This document shows, piece after piece, positions 16,751 through 24,947 of a DNA stretch of 64,000 bases (the first letter of the stretch is position 1; every line of letters begins with the position of its first letter). Origin of the DNA: Paracraurococcus lichenis (GTDB taxonomy: Bacteria; Pseudomonadota; Alphaproteobacteria; Acetobacterales; Acetobacteraceae); the NCBI RefSeq assembly GCF_030657435.1, contig NZ_JAUTWS010000001.1, positions 343,468 through 407,467 of the forward strand, read 5' to 3'. The translations under genes were made by a program, and so were the position numbers. The notes beneath the pieces are model-generated. The model was not told the DNA's origin. It did not search any database and was given only the letters and a program-made list of their open reading frames with translations.

Positions 16751-17616
16751 TCCTCGACTTCCTTCTCGGCCCGTTCCTCGACTACGGCTTCCTGCGGCGG
16801 GCGCTGGTCGGCTGCCTCGCGCTCTCGGTCGCGGCGCCGCCGCTCGGCCTCTTCCTGATGCTGCGGCGGATGAGCCTGACGGCCGATGTGCTGGCGCATG
16901 GCATCCTGCCCGGCGTCGCCACCGGCTTCCTGCTGGCCGGGCTGTCGCTGCCGGCGATGGCGCTGGGCGGGCTGGTCGCGGGCCTCGCGGTCGCGGTCGG
17001 GGCGGGGGCGCTGTCGCGCGCGACCGGCGGGCGGGAGGATGCCTCGCTCGCCGCGCTCTATCTGGTGGCGCTGGCGGCGGGCGTGGCGCTGGTCTCCTGG
17101 CGCGGCGGGGCGGTGGAACTGACGACCCTGCTCTTCGGCAGCGTGCTCGGGGTGGACGACCCGGCGCTGCTGCTGATGGCCGGGACCGCGACCGTCACGC
17201 TGTTTGCCCTGGCGCTGGCCTGGCGGCCGCTGGTGCTGGAATGCTTCGACCCGGGCTTCGCCCAGGCGGTCGGCGCGCGCGGCGCTTGGTGGCACATGGG
17301 GTTCCTCGCGCTCGTCGTGCTGAACCTGATCGCCGCCTTCCAGGCGCTGGGCACGCTGATGGCCGTCGGGCTGATGATGCTGCCGGCGATCGCGGCGCGG
17401 CACTGGGCGCGGCAGGTGGGCGGCATGGCCTATGCCGCGGTCGCCATCGCCGCTTCCAGCGCCTATGGCGGGCTGCTGCTCTCCTTCCATGCCGATGTCC
17501 CGAGCGGGCCGGCGGTCGTGCTGGCGGCGGGCCTGGCCTGGGCGGTGTCGGTGCTGGCGGGGCCGGTGGACGGGCTGCTGGTGCGCTGGTGGCGGCGGCC
17601 GCACCTGGCGGGGTAG
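16747..17616 (+). CDS. Zinc/manganese-type ABC transporter permease (start likely CTG)
   Basis: An ABC-3 family permease (ZnuB/AztB-like) with about eight hydrophobic segments; the conserved MSLTADVLAHGILPGVATGF follows the first helix. The first in-frame ATG (16858) would remove that first helix, whereas coding similarity to the family begins at LDFLLGPFLDYGFLRRALVG. No ATG, GTG or TTG lies in frame between 16561 and 16857. A CTG at 16747 overlaps the ATPase stop as CTGA, the same geometry as the ATGA overlaps elsewhere, so I propose it as the start. The ATG at 16858 remains the conservative alternative. Confidence 0.85.
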   Translation: MILDFLLGPFLDYGFLRRALVGCLALSVAAPPLGLFLMLRRMSLTADVLAHGILPGVATGFLLAGLSLPAMALGGLVAGLAVAVGAGALSRATGGREDASLAALYLVALAAGVALVSWRGGAVELTTLLFGSVLGVDDPALLLMAGTATVTLFALALAWRPLVLECFDPGFAQAVGARGAWWHMGFLALVVLNLIAAFQALGTLMAVGLMMLPAIAARHWARQVGGMAYAAVAIAASSAYGGLLLSFHADVPSGPAVVLAAGLAWAVSVLAGPVDGLLVRWWRRPHLAG

Positions 17617-17744
17617 AGCGGATCGTGGGAGGGCGTGAACGCCCGGACGCGTGACTCTGTCATACGAACAAGGAGCTACGGCGAAGGATTGCGTTCCGGC
17701 ACCAAGGCGCCGCGGCGTAGCCTTCGGGGCGGAGGGACCCGCCC

Positions 17745-18209
17745 ATGACCGAGACCTTGCCCGACTTCGCCCCCATCCTGCGCGCCCCCGGGGAGGGGCT
17801 GCGCAACCTCGCCTTCGGCGAGCGGCTGATTCGCATCCGCGCGGCCGAGACCGCGGGACGCTTCGCGCTGTGGGAGGAGCCGGTGCCGCCCGGCTGGGGC
17901 CCGCCGCTGCATGTCCATACGCGGGAGGACGAGTTCTTCCAGGTGCTGGCCGGCACCCTCCGCTTCCGCTGCGGCGACCGGGTATGGGAGGGCGGGGCGG
18001 GCAGCACCGCGCTCCTGCCGCGCGGCGTGCCGCATGCCTTCCGCAACATCGGCGCGGAGGCGGCGCAGATCCTGGTCGGCGTCACGCCGGGCGGCTTCGA
18101 GGAGTTCTTCGTGGAGGTCGCGGCCGCGGGGGTGAGCGACCCGGCGGCGGCCGCGGCGATCGGGGCGAAGTACGGCCTCGACTTCCTCGGCCCGCCGCTG
18201 GAGGGGTGA
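17745..18209 (+). CDS. Cupin-domain protein
   Basis: A 154-residue single cupin. The first motif is PPLHVHTREDEFFQVLAG (about residues 51-68; His53, His55, Glu60 as metal ligands) and the second is LLPRGVPHAFRNIG (about 86-99; His93). This is the arrangement of small dioxygenase-like or sugar-binding cupins whose substrate cannot be predicted. ATG 17745 follows GGAGGGA. It stands alone between the zinc operon and a convergent peptide-binding protein gene. Confidence 0.85.
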   Translation: MTETLPDFAPILRAPGEGLRNLAFGERLIRIRAAETAGRFALWEEPVPPGWGPPLHVHTREDEFFQVLAGTLRFRCGDRVWEGGAGSTALLPRGVPHAFRNIGAEAAQILVGVTPGGFEEFFVEVAAAGVSDPAAAAAIGAKYGLDFLGPPLEG

Positions 18210-18215
18210 GCCACC

Positions 18216-18246
18216 CCTCCGCGCCGGCGCGGAGGAGGCTCCGCGC
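18216..18246. terminator. Bidirectional hairpin between convergent genes
   Basis: CCTCCGCGCCGGCGCGGAGG is a perfect palindrome at 18216-18235; its right half can also pair with CTCCGCGC at 18239-18246. It lies between the cupin stop and the stop of the convergent binding-protein gene, so it probably ends both transcripts. There is no T-run. Confidence 0.5.
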
Positions 18247-18258
18247 CGGGAGGCGTGG

Positions 18259-19854
18259 CTACTTCGCCCGCTCGATGTTCCACATCACGGGGAAACCGAA
18301 GTCGATCACGCCCTTCAGCTCGGCACGCCAGACCGCCGGGCTGCGGAACTGGCCGGTGAGCGGGAAGGTGACGTTCTCGATCGCCAGCCTCTGCAGCTCC
18401 GCCGCGAGCGCCTTGCGCTTCGCGGGATCGCCCTCGGCGGCATAGGCATCGAGCACCGGCTTCATCGCCTCCACGCAATAGCCCCAGGGCTGGTTGTTGG
18501 AGCAGTTGTAGCCGATGCCGACATTGGACAGCGGATCCGCCATGTCGAAGCCGGTATAGACCACCGGCACCAGGTTCCAGCCGCCGCGGTCGATCGGCTC
18601 CCGCCCCACCCAGCGGCCGGCGATCGACGACCAGTCGGCGGCCTGCACATCGAGGTTGAAGCCGGCGCGCTTCAGGCGGTCGATCACCACCAGCGCCATC
18701 GGGTTGATCAGCGCGCTGTCGGCGGGCTGCAGGATGGCGATGCGCTCGTTGTTGTAGCCGGCCTCCTTCAGCAGGGCGCGGGCGCGGTCGAGGCTGGCGT
18801 CGCGCAGGATGCCGGCGCCGGCATCGTTGCTGTAGGTCGTGCCGCACATGTAGAGGCTGGTGCAGTCGGGGGAGGCCATCCCTTCGCCGAGGCCATGCGC
18901 CGCCACGATCTCCGCCCGGTCGAGCGCCGCCTGCACCGCCTTCCGCATCGGCAGCCGGTCGAAGGGCGGCAGGTAATGGTTGATGGACAGGCCGCCGGTG
19001 ATCTGCGCGATGCCGCCGGCCTGGGACAGCACCAGGTTCCTGTCCCGCTTCAGGCGTGGGATGTAGTCGAAGGGCGCGTATTCCAGGTAGTCCACCTCGC
19101 CCTGGGTGATCGCCGCGGCGCGCAGCGAGACGTCGGTCATGGTCAGGAACTCGACTCGCTCGGCGAGCGGCCGCTTGCCGCCGGCGAGGCCGTCCGCCGC
19201 TTCCTCCCGCGGGCGATAGGCGGGGTTGCGGCGGAAATAGGTGCGCTCGCCGGGGACCCAGGCGTCCTTGTCGAAGAGGAAGGGGCCGCTGCCCATGATC
19301 TCCTTCACCGGCTGGGTCGGCGGCGTCGCATTGGCGATGCGCGCGGGCATGACGAAGGGGACATGGACGCTCGGCTTGCCCAGCGCCTCCACCACATGGC
19401 CGAAGGGCTTCGCCAGGTCGATGACGAAGGTGGCGGGGTCGACGACCCGGATCTCCTTCGTCGCCGCCATGAGCTGCCGGCCGATGGCGTCCCGCTGACC
19501 CCAGCGCCTGATTGAGGCGACCGCGTCCTCCGCCGTGACGGCCGTGCCGTCATGGAATTCGAGGCCCGGGCGCAGCTTGAATGTCCAGCTCATCCGGTCG
19601 GCGCTGGGCTGCCAGGACTCCAGCATCTGCGGCCGGTACTCGCCCTTGCTGTCCATGGCGACGAGCGTGTCGAAGACCATGTAGGCGAAATTGCGCGTGA
19701 CGAAGCTCGGGCTGCTGATCGGGTCGAGGTTCTGCAGCCCGACATTGACCACCAGCCGGATCGGCCGGTCGCGCGGCTGCGCCCCGGCATTCGTCGCCAG
19801 GACCGCCAGTGCGGAGGCGGCCAGCAGGCCGCGCAGCGAGCGTCGCATCATCAT
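18259..19854 (-). CDS. ABC transporter substrate-binding protein, peptide/nickel family (SBP_bac_5)
   Basis: A 531-residue periplasmic binding protein. A signal peptide (MMMRRSLRGLLAASALAVLATNAGA) is followed by the SBP_bac_5 pattern: LDPISSPSFVTRN, LAESW-like LESWQPSADRMSWTFKLRPGLEFHDGT (about residues 78-104), and AAITQGEVDYLEYAP. Such proteins bind di/oligopeptides, opines or other solutes; no permease or ATPase genes adjoin it. It starts 12 bp after the polysaccharide deacetylase stop and is the last gene of a minus-strand run of two SDRs, deacetylase and this protein, suggesting a shared catabolic role. Confidence 0.9.
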   Translation of the reverse strand: MMMRRSLRGLLAASALAVLATNAGAQPRDRPIRLVVNVGLQNLDPISSPSFVTRNFAYMVFDTLVAMDSKGEYRPQMLESWQPSADRMSWTFKLRPGLEFHDGTAVTAEDAVASIRRWGQRDAIGRQLMAATKEIRVVDPATFVIDLAKPFGHVVEALGKPSVHVPFVMPARIANATPPTQPVKEIMGSGPFLFDKDAWVPGERTYFRRNPAYRPREEAADGLAGGKRPLAERVEFLTMTDVSLRAAAITQGEVDYLEYAPFDYIPRLKRDRNLVLSQAGGIAQITGGLSINHYLPPFDRLPMRKAVQAALDRAEIVAAHGLGEGMASPDCTSLYMCGTTYSNDAGAGILRDASLDRARALLKEAGYNNERIAILQPADSALINPMALVVIDRLKRAGFNLDVQAADWSSIAGRWVGREPIDRGGWNLVPVVYTGFDMADPLSNVGIGYNCSNNQPWGYCVEAMKPVLDAYAAEGDPAKRKALAAELQRLAIENVTFPLTGQFRSPAVWRAELKGVIDFGFPVMWNIERAK

Positions 19855-19866
19855 CCCCGGTCTCCC

Positions 19867-20697
19867 TCAGCGCGACTCGTGATTGGCGGCCCAGGCCTCG
19901 GCGATCTGGCTGCAGGTGGCGAACCAGACGCCGGGGAAGTCGCGCATCCAGGCGATCATCTCCCGCAGCAGGGCGATGCGGCTCGGGCGGCCGCTGACCT
20001 GCGGGTGCATGACCAGGTTGTAGAGCCCGCCCCAGCGATGGATCTCGGCGAACTCGGCCTGGAAGATCTCCTTCATGTGGCTGTTGGTGAAGATCGGGCG
20101 GGGGCTCTTGACGGAGAAGAGCGCATAGGGCGCGTCGTCGAGGCTCCAGTGCCAGGGCAGTTCGATCGGGCCCGGGCGGCCGTCCGGCATCGCGTGGCGA
20201 TAGGGGTTGATGTCGTCGAGCAGCGAGGAGTCGTAGAAGAAGCCGTGCTTGTCGAGCAGGCGGATCAGGTTGTCGCTGGTCTCGCCGGCCGGCGAGCGGT
20301 AGCCCTTCGGCACCACGCCGAGCATGCGCTTCAGGCTGTCGAGGCCCCGCTCCATCTCCTCCACCTCCTTGTCGGGGAAGGCGGGGTCGATCCAGGCATG
20401 CGAGTAGCTGTGATGCCCGATTTCGTGGCCTTCCTTCAGCACCATCTCGCAGCGGTCGGTGTGGTTCTCCACCGTCCAGCCCGGGATGAAGAAGGTGGCG
20501 GGGACGCCGGCGTCCTTCAGTGTCTCGAGGATCTTCGGCACGCCGACCTTGGCGCCGTACTTGCCCTGGCTGAGGATGCCGGGGCGGCGGATGTTGTCCG
20601 GGTCGCGCGCCATCCAGAGCGTCTCGGCATCGAAGTCGAAGGTCAGCGCCACGGCGACCCGGGCGCCGTTCGGCCAGTTCACGCGCATGTCGATCAT
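19867..20697 (-). CDS. Polysaccharide deacetylase family protein (PgdA/PuuE-like)
   Basis: A 276-residue NodB-fold hydrolase. LTFDFDAETLW (about residues 17-27) supplies the catalytic Asp pair, HEIGHHSYSHAW (about 90-101) the metal His pair, and YRSPAGETSDN the conserved Arg/Pro motif. The close relatives are the HpPgdA/allantoinase-like deacetylases acting on small amides rather than polymers, which fits the absence of a signal peptide. The ATG at 20697 (MIDMRVNWPNGARVAV) has GGGGAG 7 nt upstream and begins 4 bp after the SDR stop; an earlier ATG at 20712 overlaps that gene. Confidence 0.88.
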   Translation of the reverse strand: MIDMRVNWPNGARVAVALTFDFDAETLWMARDPDNIRRPGILSQGKYGAKVGVPKILETLKDAGVPATFFIPGWTVENHTDRCEMVLKEGHEIGHHSYSHAWIDPAFPDKEVEEMERGLDSLKRMLGVVPKGYRSPAGETSDNLIRLLDKHGFFYDSSLLDDINPYRHAMPDGRPGPIELPWHWSLDDAPYALFSVKSPRPIFTNSHMKEIFQAEFAEIHRWGGLYNLVMHPQVSGRPSRIALLREMIAWMRDFPGVWFATCSQIAEAWAANHESR

Positions 20698-20701
20698 CGG
20701 A

Positions 20702-21478
20702 TCACTCCCCATCCCTCGGCGCATGCCGCGCCGCCAGCCAGCCGCCATCCACGCCGATCACCTGGCCCGTCACGAAGGACGCGTCGTCCGAGGCGAGGAA
20801 GGCGATCACCGCCGCCACCTCCTCCGGCTTCGCGGCGCGGCGCAGCGGTGTCGGCGCCAGCACGGCGCGGCGGTAGTAGTCGTTCTGCAGGTGCCCCTCG
20901 GTCATCGCCGTCTCGATGACGCCGGGCGCGACGGCATTCACCAGGATGCCGGCCGAGCCAAGCTCGCCCGCAAGCTGGCGCGTCATCTGCGCGACGCCGG
21001 CCTTGGCGACGGCATAGGCCGTGGTGCCGGGGACGCCGGCGATGCCGAAGGTGGAGGAGACGGAGACGATCCGCCCGCCCGGCCGCGGCAGGTGCGGCAG
21101 CACGGCGCGGGTCATGCGCAGCACCGCTTTCAGGTTGGTGTCGACGAAGCGGTCGATCAGCGCGTCGTCCGACTCCGCCAGCGGCTTCGAGCCGCCGATG
21201 CCCGCATTGTTGACCAGGATGTCGATGCGGCCGAAGGTATCGAGCGCCGCCTGCGCCAGCCGCTCCGGCGCGCCGCGCTCCAGCAGGTCGGTCGCGACAG
21301 CCGCGCCGCCGATCGCGGCGGCGGTCTCGGCCACCTCCGGCAGCCGGTCGGCCAGCAGCACCCGCGCGCCGTCCTGCGCGAGGCGCGCGGCGGTCGCGGC
21401 GCCGATGCCGCGCGCCGCGCCGGTGACGATGGCGACGCGGCCTGCGAAGCGTTGGGGATCAGGCAAGCCGGCCTCCAT
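20702..21478 (-). CDS. Short-chain dehydrogenase/reductase
   Basis: A 258-residue classical SDR. The cofactor motif is TGAARGIGAATA (about residues 19-30), NNAG is present, and the catalytic Ser/Tyr/Lys are in VSVSST and YAVAK. The end DDASFVTGQVIGVDGGWL is standard. The acidic residue after the second strand (LLADR) favours NAD. Its start ATG at 21478 lies 20 bp inside the preceding SDR gene. The two SDRs, the deacetylase and the binding protein form one likely operon of unknown substrate. Confidence 0.9.
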   Translation of the reverse strand: MEAGLPDPQRFAGRVAIVTGAARGIGAATAARLAQDGARVLLADRLPEVAETAAAIGGAAVATDLLERGAPERLAQAALDTFGRIDILVNNAGIGGSKPLAESDDALIDRFVDTNLKAVLRMTRAVLPHLPRPGGRIVSVSSTFGIAGVPGTTAYAVAKAGVAQMTRQLAGELGSAGILVNAVAPGVIETAMTEGHLQNDYYRRAVLAPTPLRRAAKPEEVAAVIAFLASDDASFVTGQVIGVDGGWLAARHAPRDGE

Positions 21479-22235
21479 CGACGGGGAGGGCGACGCCGGT
21501 GGTGAAGCCGGCGCCGTCCGAGAGCAGGTAGAGCACCGCCTCCGCCACCTCCCCTGGCCGGCCGAAGCGGCCGAGCGGGTGGCGGGCGCGGAAGGCGGCC
21601 TCGCGCGTCGCGCGCGCCGTGGCGTCGCCGGCGGAGGCGAAGGTCGCCTCCAGCATCGGCGTCTCGATGGAGCCGGGGCAGACGCAATTGACGCGGATGC
21701 CCTCCGGCGCATGGCTCAGCGCCAGGCTCCGCGTCAGCATGACGACCGCGCCCTTGCTGGCGGAATAGGCGGGCAGGGTGGCCGAGCCGGCGAGGCCGGC
21801 GGTCGAGGCAAACAGCACCATGGCGCCGCCCCCGGCCGCGCGCATGGCCGGCAGCAGGGCGCGCACCGTCAGCCAGCTTCCCTTGACGTTGACGGCGAAG
21901 AGCCGGTCCCACTCCGCCTCCGTCACCTGCTCGACGGGCTTCGCCGGCCCCAGCATGCCGGCGGCGGCGGCCAGCAGCGTCACGGGGCCGAGCCGCGCGG
22001 CGGCCTCCGTCGCCGCATCGAGATCCGCGGCGGCGGTGACATCGCCCGCGAAGGTCAGCGCACCCGGGCAATCCGCGGCGGTCTCCGCCAGCCCGGCCGC
22101 GTCGCGGTCGAAGAGGAGCAGCTTCGCCCCCTCCCGCGCCAGGCCGATCGCGGTCGCGCGGCCGAGGCCGGAGGCGGCGCCGGTGACGAAGCCGACCCGG
22201 CCATGGAACCGCCCTGCCGTCGCGCCCTCGGCCAT
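21459..22235 (-). CDS. Short-chain dehydrogenase/reductase with altered NAG motif
   Basis: A 258-residue SDR (263 if started at 22250). TGAASGLGRATA (about residues 17-28) binds the cofactor and LLFDR suggests NAD; catalytic FASTAG and YSASKGAVV give Ser, Tyr and Lys. The usual NNAG is AAAAG here, so the Asn that orders the cofactor-binding strand is missing; the enzyme could still be active because the triad is intact. ATG 22235 (MAEGATAGRF) is preceded by a G-rich stretch. It overlaps the next SDR by 20 bp. Confidence 0.88.
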   Translation of the reverse strand: MAEGATAGRFHGRVGFVTGAASGLGRATAIGLAREGAKLLLFDRDAAGLAETAADCPGALTFAGDVTAAADLDAATEAAARLGPVTLLAAAAGMLGPAKPVEQVTEAEWDRLFAVNVKGSWLTVRALLPAMRAAGGGAMVLFASTAGLAGSATLPAYSASKGAVVMLTRSLALSHAPEGIRVNCVCPGSIETPMLEATFASAGDATARATREAAFRARHPLGRFGRPGEVAEAVLYLLSDGAGFTTGVALPVDGGRLA

Positions 22236-22396
22236 CGCCCGCCCCCGCATGCTGCAATGCGGCGATGGTGCGGCGAGTCGGCGGGACCGGCAACCCCGCG
22301 CCCCGTGTTTCCGGCCAATCGATTCGGACCGCCTCGCATGTCGCGCGGTCCGATTCAGGTCTCCGGGCCATCCGGCCCTGCGGTCATCGGCGCGCC

Positions 22397-23311
22397 TCAG
22401 ACGCGCGCCGCAACCCGCTCGCGCGCCCGCACCCGTTCACGATGCACGGTATAGAGCCCGCTGCCGATGATCACGGCGGCGCCCAGCAGCGTGAAGCGGT
22501 CCGGCACCGCGGCGAAGATCAGCCAGCCCAGCGTGGTCGAGAAGAGGAGCTGCACATAGGAGAAGGGCGCGAGCAGCGAGGCTGCGGCCTGCCGATAGGC
22601 CAGGATCACGAGGTACTGCCCGACGGAGGAGCAAAGGCCATGCGCGAGGCCGAGCCCGAGCTGCCCCCATGTCGGCAGCACGAAGCCGAAGGGCACCAGC
22701 AGGCTCAGCAGGACGAGGCCGGTGCCGGCCGACCACAGCACCGTCGTCTCCGTCCGGTCGCCCGCGCCCATCCGGCGGGTGATGACGATGGTCGCCGCCC
22801 AGCACAGCGCCGAGGCGACGGGGAAGAGGGCGGCCAGCGACAGCGCGCCGGTGCCGGGCCGGATGACGATCAGCACGCCGGCGAAGCCGACGAAGACCGC
22901 GCTCCAGCGCCGGATGCCGACCTGCTCGCCGAGGAAGAGGATGGAGAGCGCCGTGACGAAGCCGGGCGCGACATAGGTGATGGCCGTCGCCTCGGCGATC
23001 GGCAGGAAGCCGAGCCCGGCGACGAAGAGCACGGCGGAGCCGACCAGCGTCACGCCCCGCAGCAGTTGCAGCCCGAGCCGCTTCGGCCGCTGCAGCAGCA
23101 CGCGCGCGCGGCCGGCGAGCGTCGCGGCGAGGGCGATGAAGACGAGGTAGCGCAGCCAGGCCACCTCGACCGCCGGCAGGCCCTGCAGCCGCATCAGCTT
23201 CGCCATGGCGTCGGAGACGGAGAAGAGCACCACCGAGGCGAGGATGAGGAGGATGCCCTGCAGCACCCGGTCGGGTGCCGCCTCGGTCCTGGTCGCGCTC
23301 AATGATCCCAT
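22397..23311 (-). CDS. EamA/DMT-superfamily transporter
   Basis: A 304-residue ten-helix carrier with two EamA repeats: ILLILASVVLFSVSDAMAKLM to AVFVGFAGVLIVIRPG, and AALFPVASALCWAATIVITRRMG to LLGAAVIIGSGLYTVHRERV. It is of the same type as the transporter at 12.4 kb but only moderately alike. ATG 23311 begins MGSLSATRTEAAPDR, leaving a short cytoplasmic lead. It lies 160 bp upstream of the SDR pair on the same strand and could share their regulation. The cargo is unknown. Confidence 0.88.
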   Translation of the reverse strand: MGSLSATRTEAAPDRVLQGILLILASVVLFSVSDAMAKLMRLQGLPAVEVAWLRYLVFIALAATLAGRARVLLQRPKRLGLQLLRGVTLVGSAVLFVAGLGFLPIAEATAITYVAPGFVTALSILFLGEQVGIRRWSAVFVGFAGVLIVIRPGTGALSLAALFPVASALCWAATIVITRRMGAGDRTETTVLWSAGTGLVLLSLLVPFGFVLPTWGQLGLGLAHGLCSSVGQYLVILAYRQAAASLLAPFSYVQLLFSTTLGWLIFAAVPDRFTLLGAAVIIGSGLYTVHRERVRARERVAARV

Positions 23312-23372
23312 CCCGCCGGCTGCGGCCGCGGACCTTAGCGGCCCGGCGCCGCCGCGTCGCGCGGGGCGGCGA

Positions 23373-24839
23373 TCACTTCGCGCCCGTCTGCCATGCGCCC
23401 CGCAGGGAAGCGGGCACGAAGAAGGGCGTGCTCTCCAACTCCGGCTCGGCGAAGGCCTCCAGCCGCTCGCGCATCGCCACGATGTCCTCGCGGAAGAAAC
23501 GCGCCGCGATGCGCTGCGCCAGCCGTTCCGCGCCGACCGAGGCGCCCGGGATGTCGGAGGCGATGGCCCCGAGGCTCGCCATCGCGGCATGGCTGAAGAG
23601 GTGGATGCGCGAGAGGCCGGGGCAGGTGGCGGGCTCGCGCGCCTCCAGCTCGAAGCCCGGGCCGAGCCAGGGGGCGCGCGCCAGCCCCGGCCGGCGCAGC
23701 GCCGGCGGCGGGTCGTGGCGGTTGGCCCAGGTGGCGACCGCGGCGGCGAGATCGCCGAGTTCCGGGATGCGCGCGGCATCCACCACGAAGCCGGTGCCGA
23801 CGATCAGGAAGTCGGCGGTGGTGCTGCCGCCCCCGGGCAGGGTCAGCCGCACCCCGGCGCCGTCCCGCACCGCCGCGAGGATGGGCGTCGAGAAGCGGAT
23901 GCGGAAGCCGGCATGCCGGATGGTGCGCAGCACCGTCTCGTGCGGCGGCGGCGACTGCAGGTCGTGCATATAGACCAGCAGCCGCCATTTCTCCTCGGCC
24001 GGCAGCTCCGCCCAGCCCTCGAAGAAGCCCATATGCGCGGAGCCGCGGCCCTTGTTGACCTGCGGCAGGTGCGGCCGGCGGGCGAAGATCTCGACGCTGG
24101 CCGCACCCTGCTCCAGCGCCGTCGCGGCATTGTCCCAGGCGGAGGCGCCGGCGCCGAGCACCGCGACGCGGCGGCCGCGCAGCCGCGCGAAGTCGATCGC
24201 CTCCATCGTATGCGCCGCGCGGTCGGGCCAGAGGTCGCGCGCGATGCCCGGCGGGACGAAGGGCCCGCCGGTGCCGGCGCGGCCGGTCGCCAGCACCACC
24301 CGGCGGGCATGAAGCACCTCCTCGCCCGCCGGCGTCGCCAGCTCGGCGCGGACCAGCCCCTCGGACGGCACCAGCCGCCGGACCGCGACCCCGTTGCGCA
24401 CGGGGATGCCGAGCATGCGGCGGACCCAGAGGATGTAGTCCTGCCAGTCCGCATTCGGGATCTTGTAGAGCCGCTCCCAGCCTGCCTCGCCGTGCCGCGC
24501 CTCGTACCAGGCGCGGAAGGTGAGGGAGGGGATGCCGAGCGGGATGCCCGGCAGGTGCTTCGGGCTGCGCAGCGTCTCCATGCGCGCATAGGTGACCCAT
24601 GGCCCCTCCAGCCCCGCCGGCGCGGCATCCACCACCTGGATGTTGCGCAGGCCCTTCTGCAGCAGCGCCGCGGCCGCAGCCACGCCATACATCCCGGCGC
24701 CCACCACCAGCACATCCAGCGCCGGCACACCCTCCGGCCCCGTCACCGCGGCGGTCCAGGCCGTGGGCGGGAAGCCGAGCAGCGCGAGGTCGCGCGCGAC
24801 GCGGCGCTCATGCACCGCAAGGTGGTCGATGGCATCCAT
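23373..24839 (-). CDS. FAD/NAD(P)-binding oxidoreductase (flavin monooxygenase-like)
   Basis: A 488-residue flavoprotein. The FAD-binding VVGAGMYGVAAAAALLQKG is at about residues 45-63, a second nucleotide-binding VAVLGAGASAWDNAATAL at about 207-224, and a late FLIVGTGFV with IHLFSHAAMASLGAI. The layout resembles single-component flavin monooxygenases and YpdA/CzcO-like proteins, with a preceding helix of 40 residues. The substrate is unknown. ATG 24839 gives the expected N terminus; it is divergent from the P450 gene, with 108 bp between starts, so an oxidative pathway pairing is possible. Confidence 0.85.
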   Translation of the reverse strand: MDAIDHLAVHERRVARDLALLGFPPTAWTAAVTGPEGVPALDVLVVGAGMYGVAAAAALLQKGLRNIQVVDAAPAGLEGPWVTYARMETLRSPKHLPGIPLGIPSLTFRAWYEARHGEAGWERLYKIPNADWQDYILWVRRMLGIPVRNGVAVRRLVPSEGLVRAELATPAGEEVLHARRVVLATGRAGTGGPFVPPGIARDLWPDRAAHTMEAIDFARLRGRRVAVLGAGASAWDNAATALEQGAASVEIFARRPHLPQVNKGRGSAHMGFFEGWAELPAEEKWRLLVYMHDLQSPPPHETVLRTIRHAGFRIRFSTPILAAVRDGAGVRLTLPGGGSTTADFLIVGTGFVVDAARIPELGDLAAAVATWANRHDPPPALRRPGLARAPWLGPGFELEAREPATCPGLSRIHLFSHAAMASLGAIASDIPGASVGAERLAQRIAARFFREDIVAMRERLEAFAEPELESTPFFVPASLRGAWQTGAK

Positions 24840-24947
24840 GCCGGGCACTTTGCCAAAGCGCCGGCGGCACGGCCAGTTGTGCCCGCCGGCATGGCGCCGC
24901 CGCCGCTGCAGCCCCATCTTGCCCGGATGCTGGTCGGAGGCACGCCC

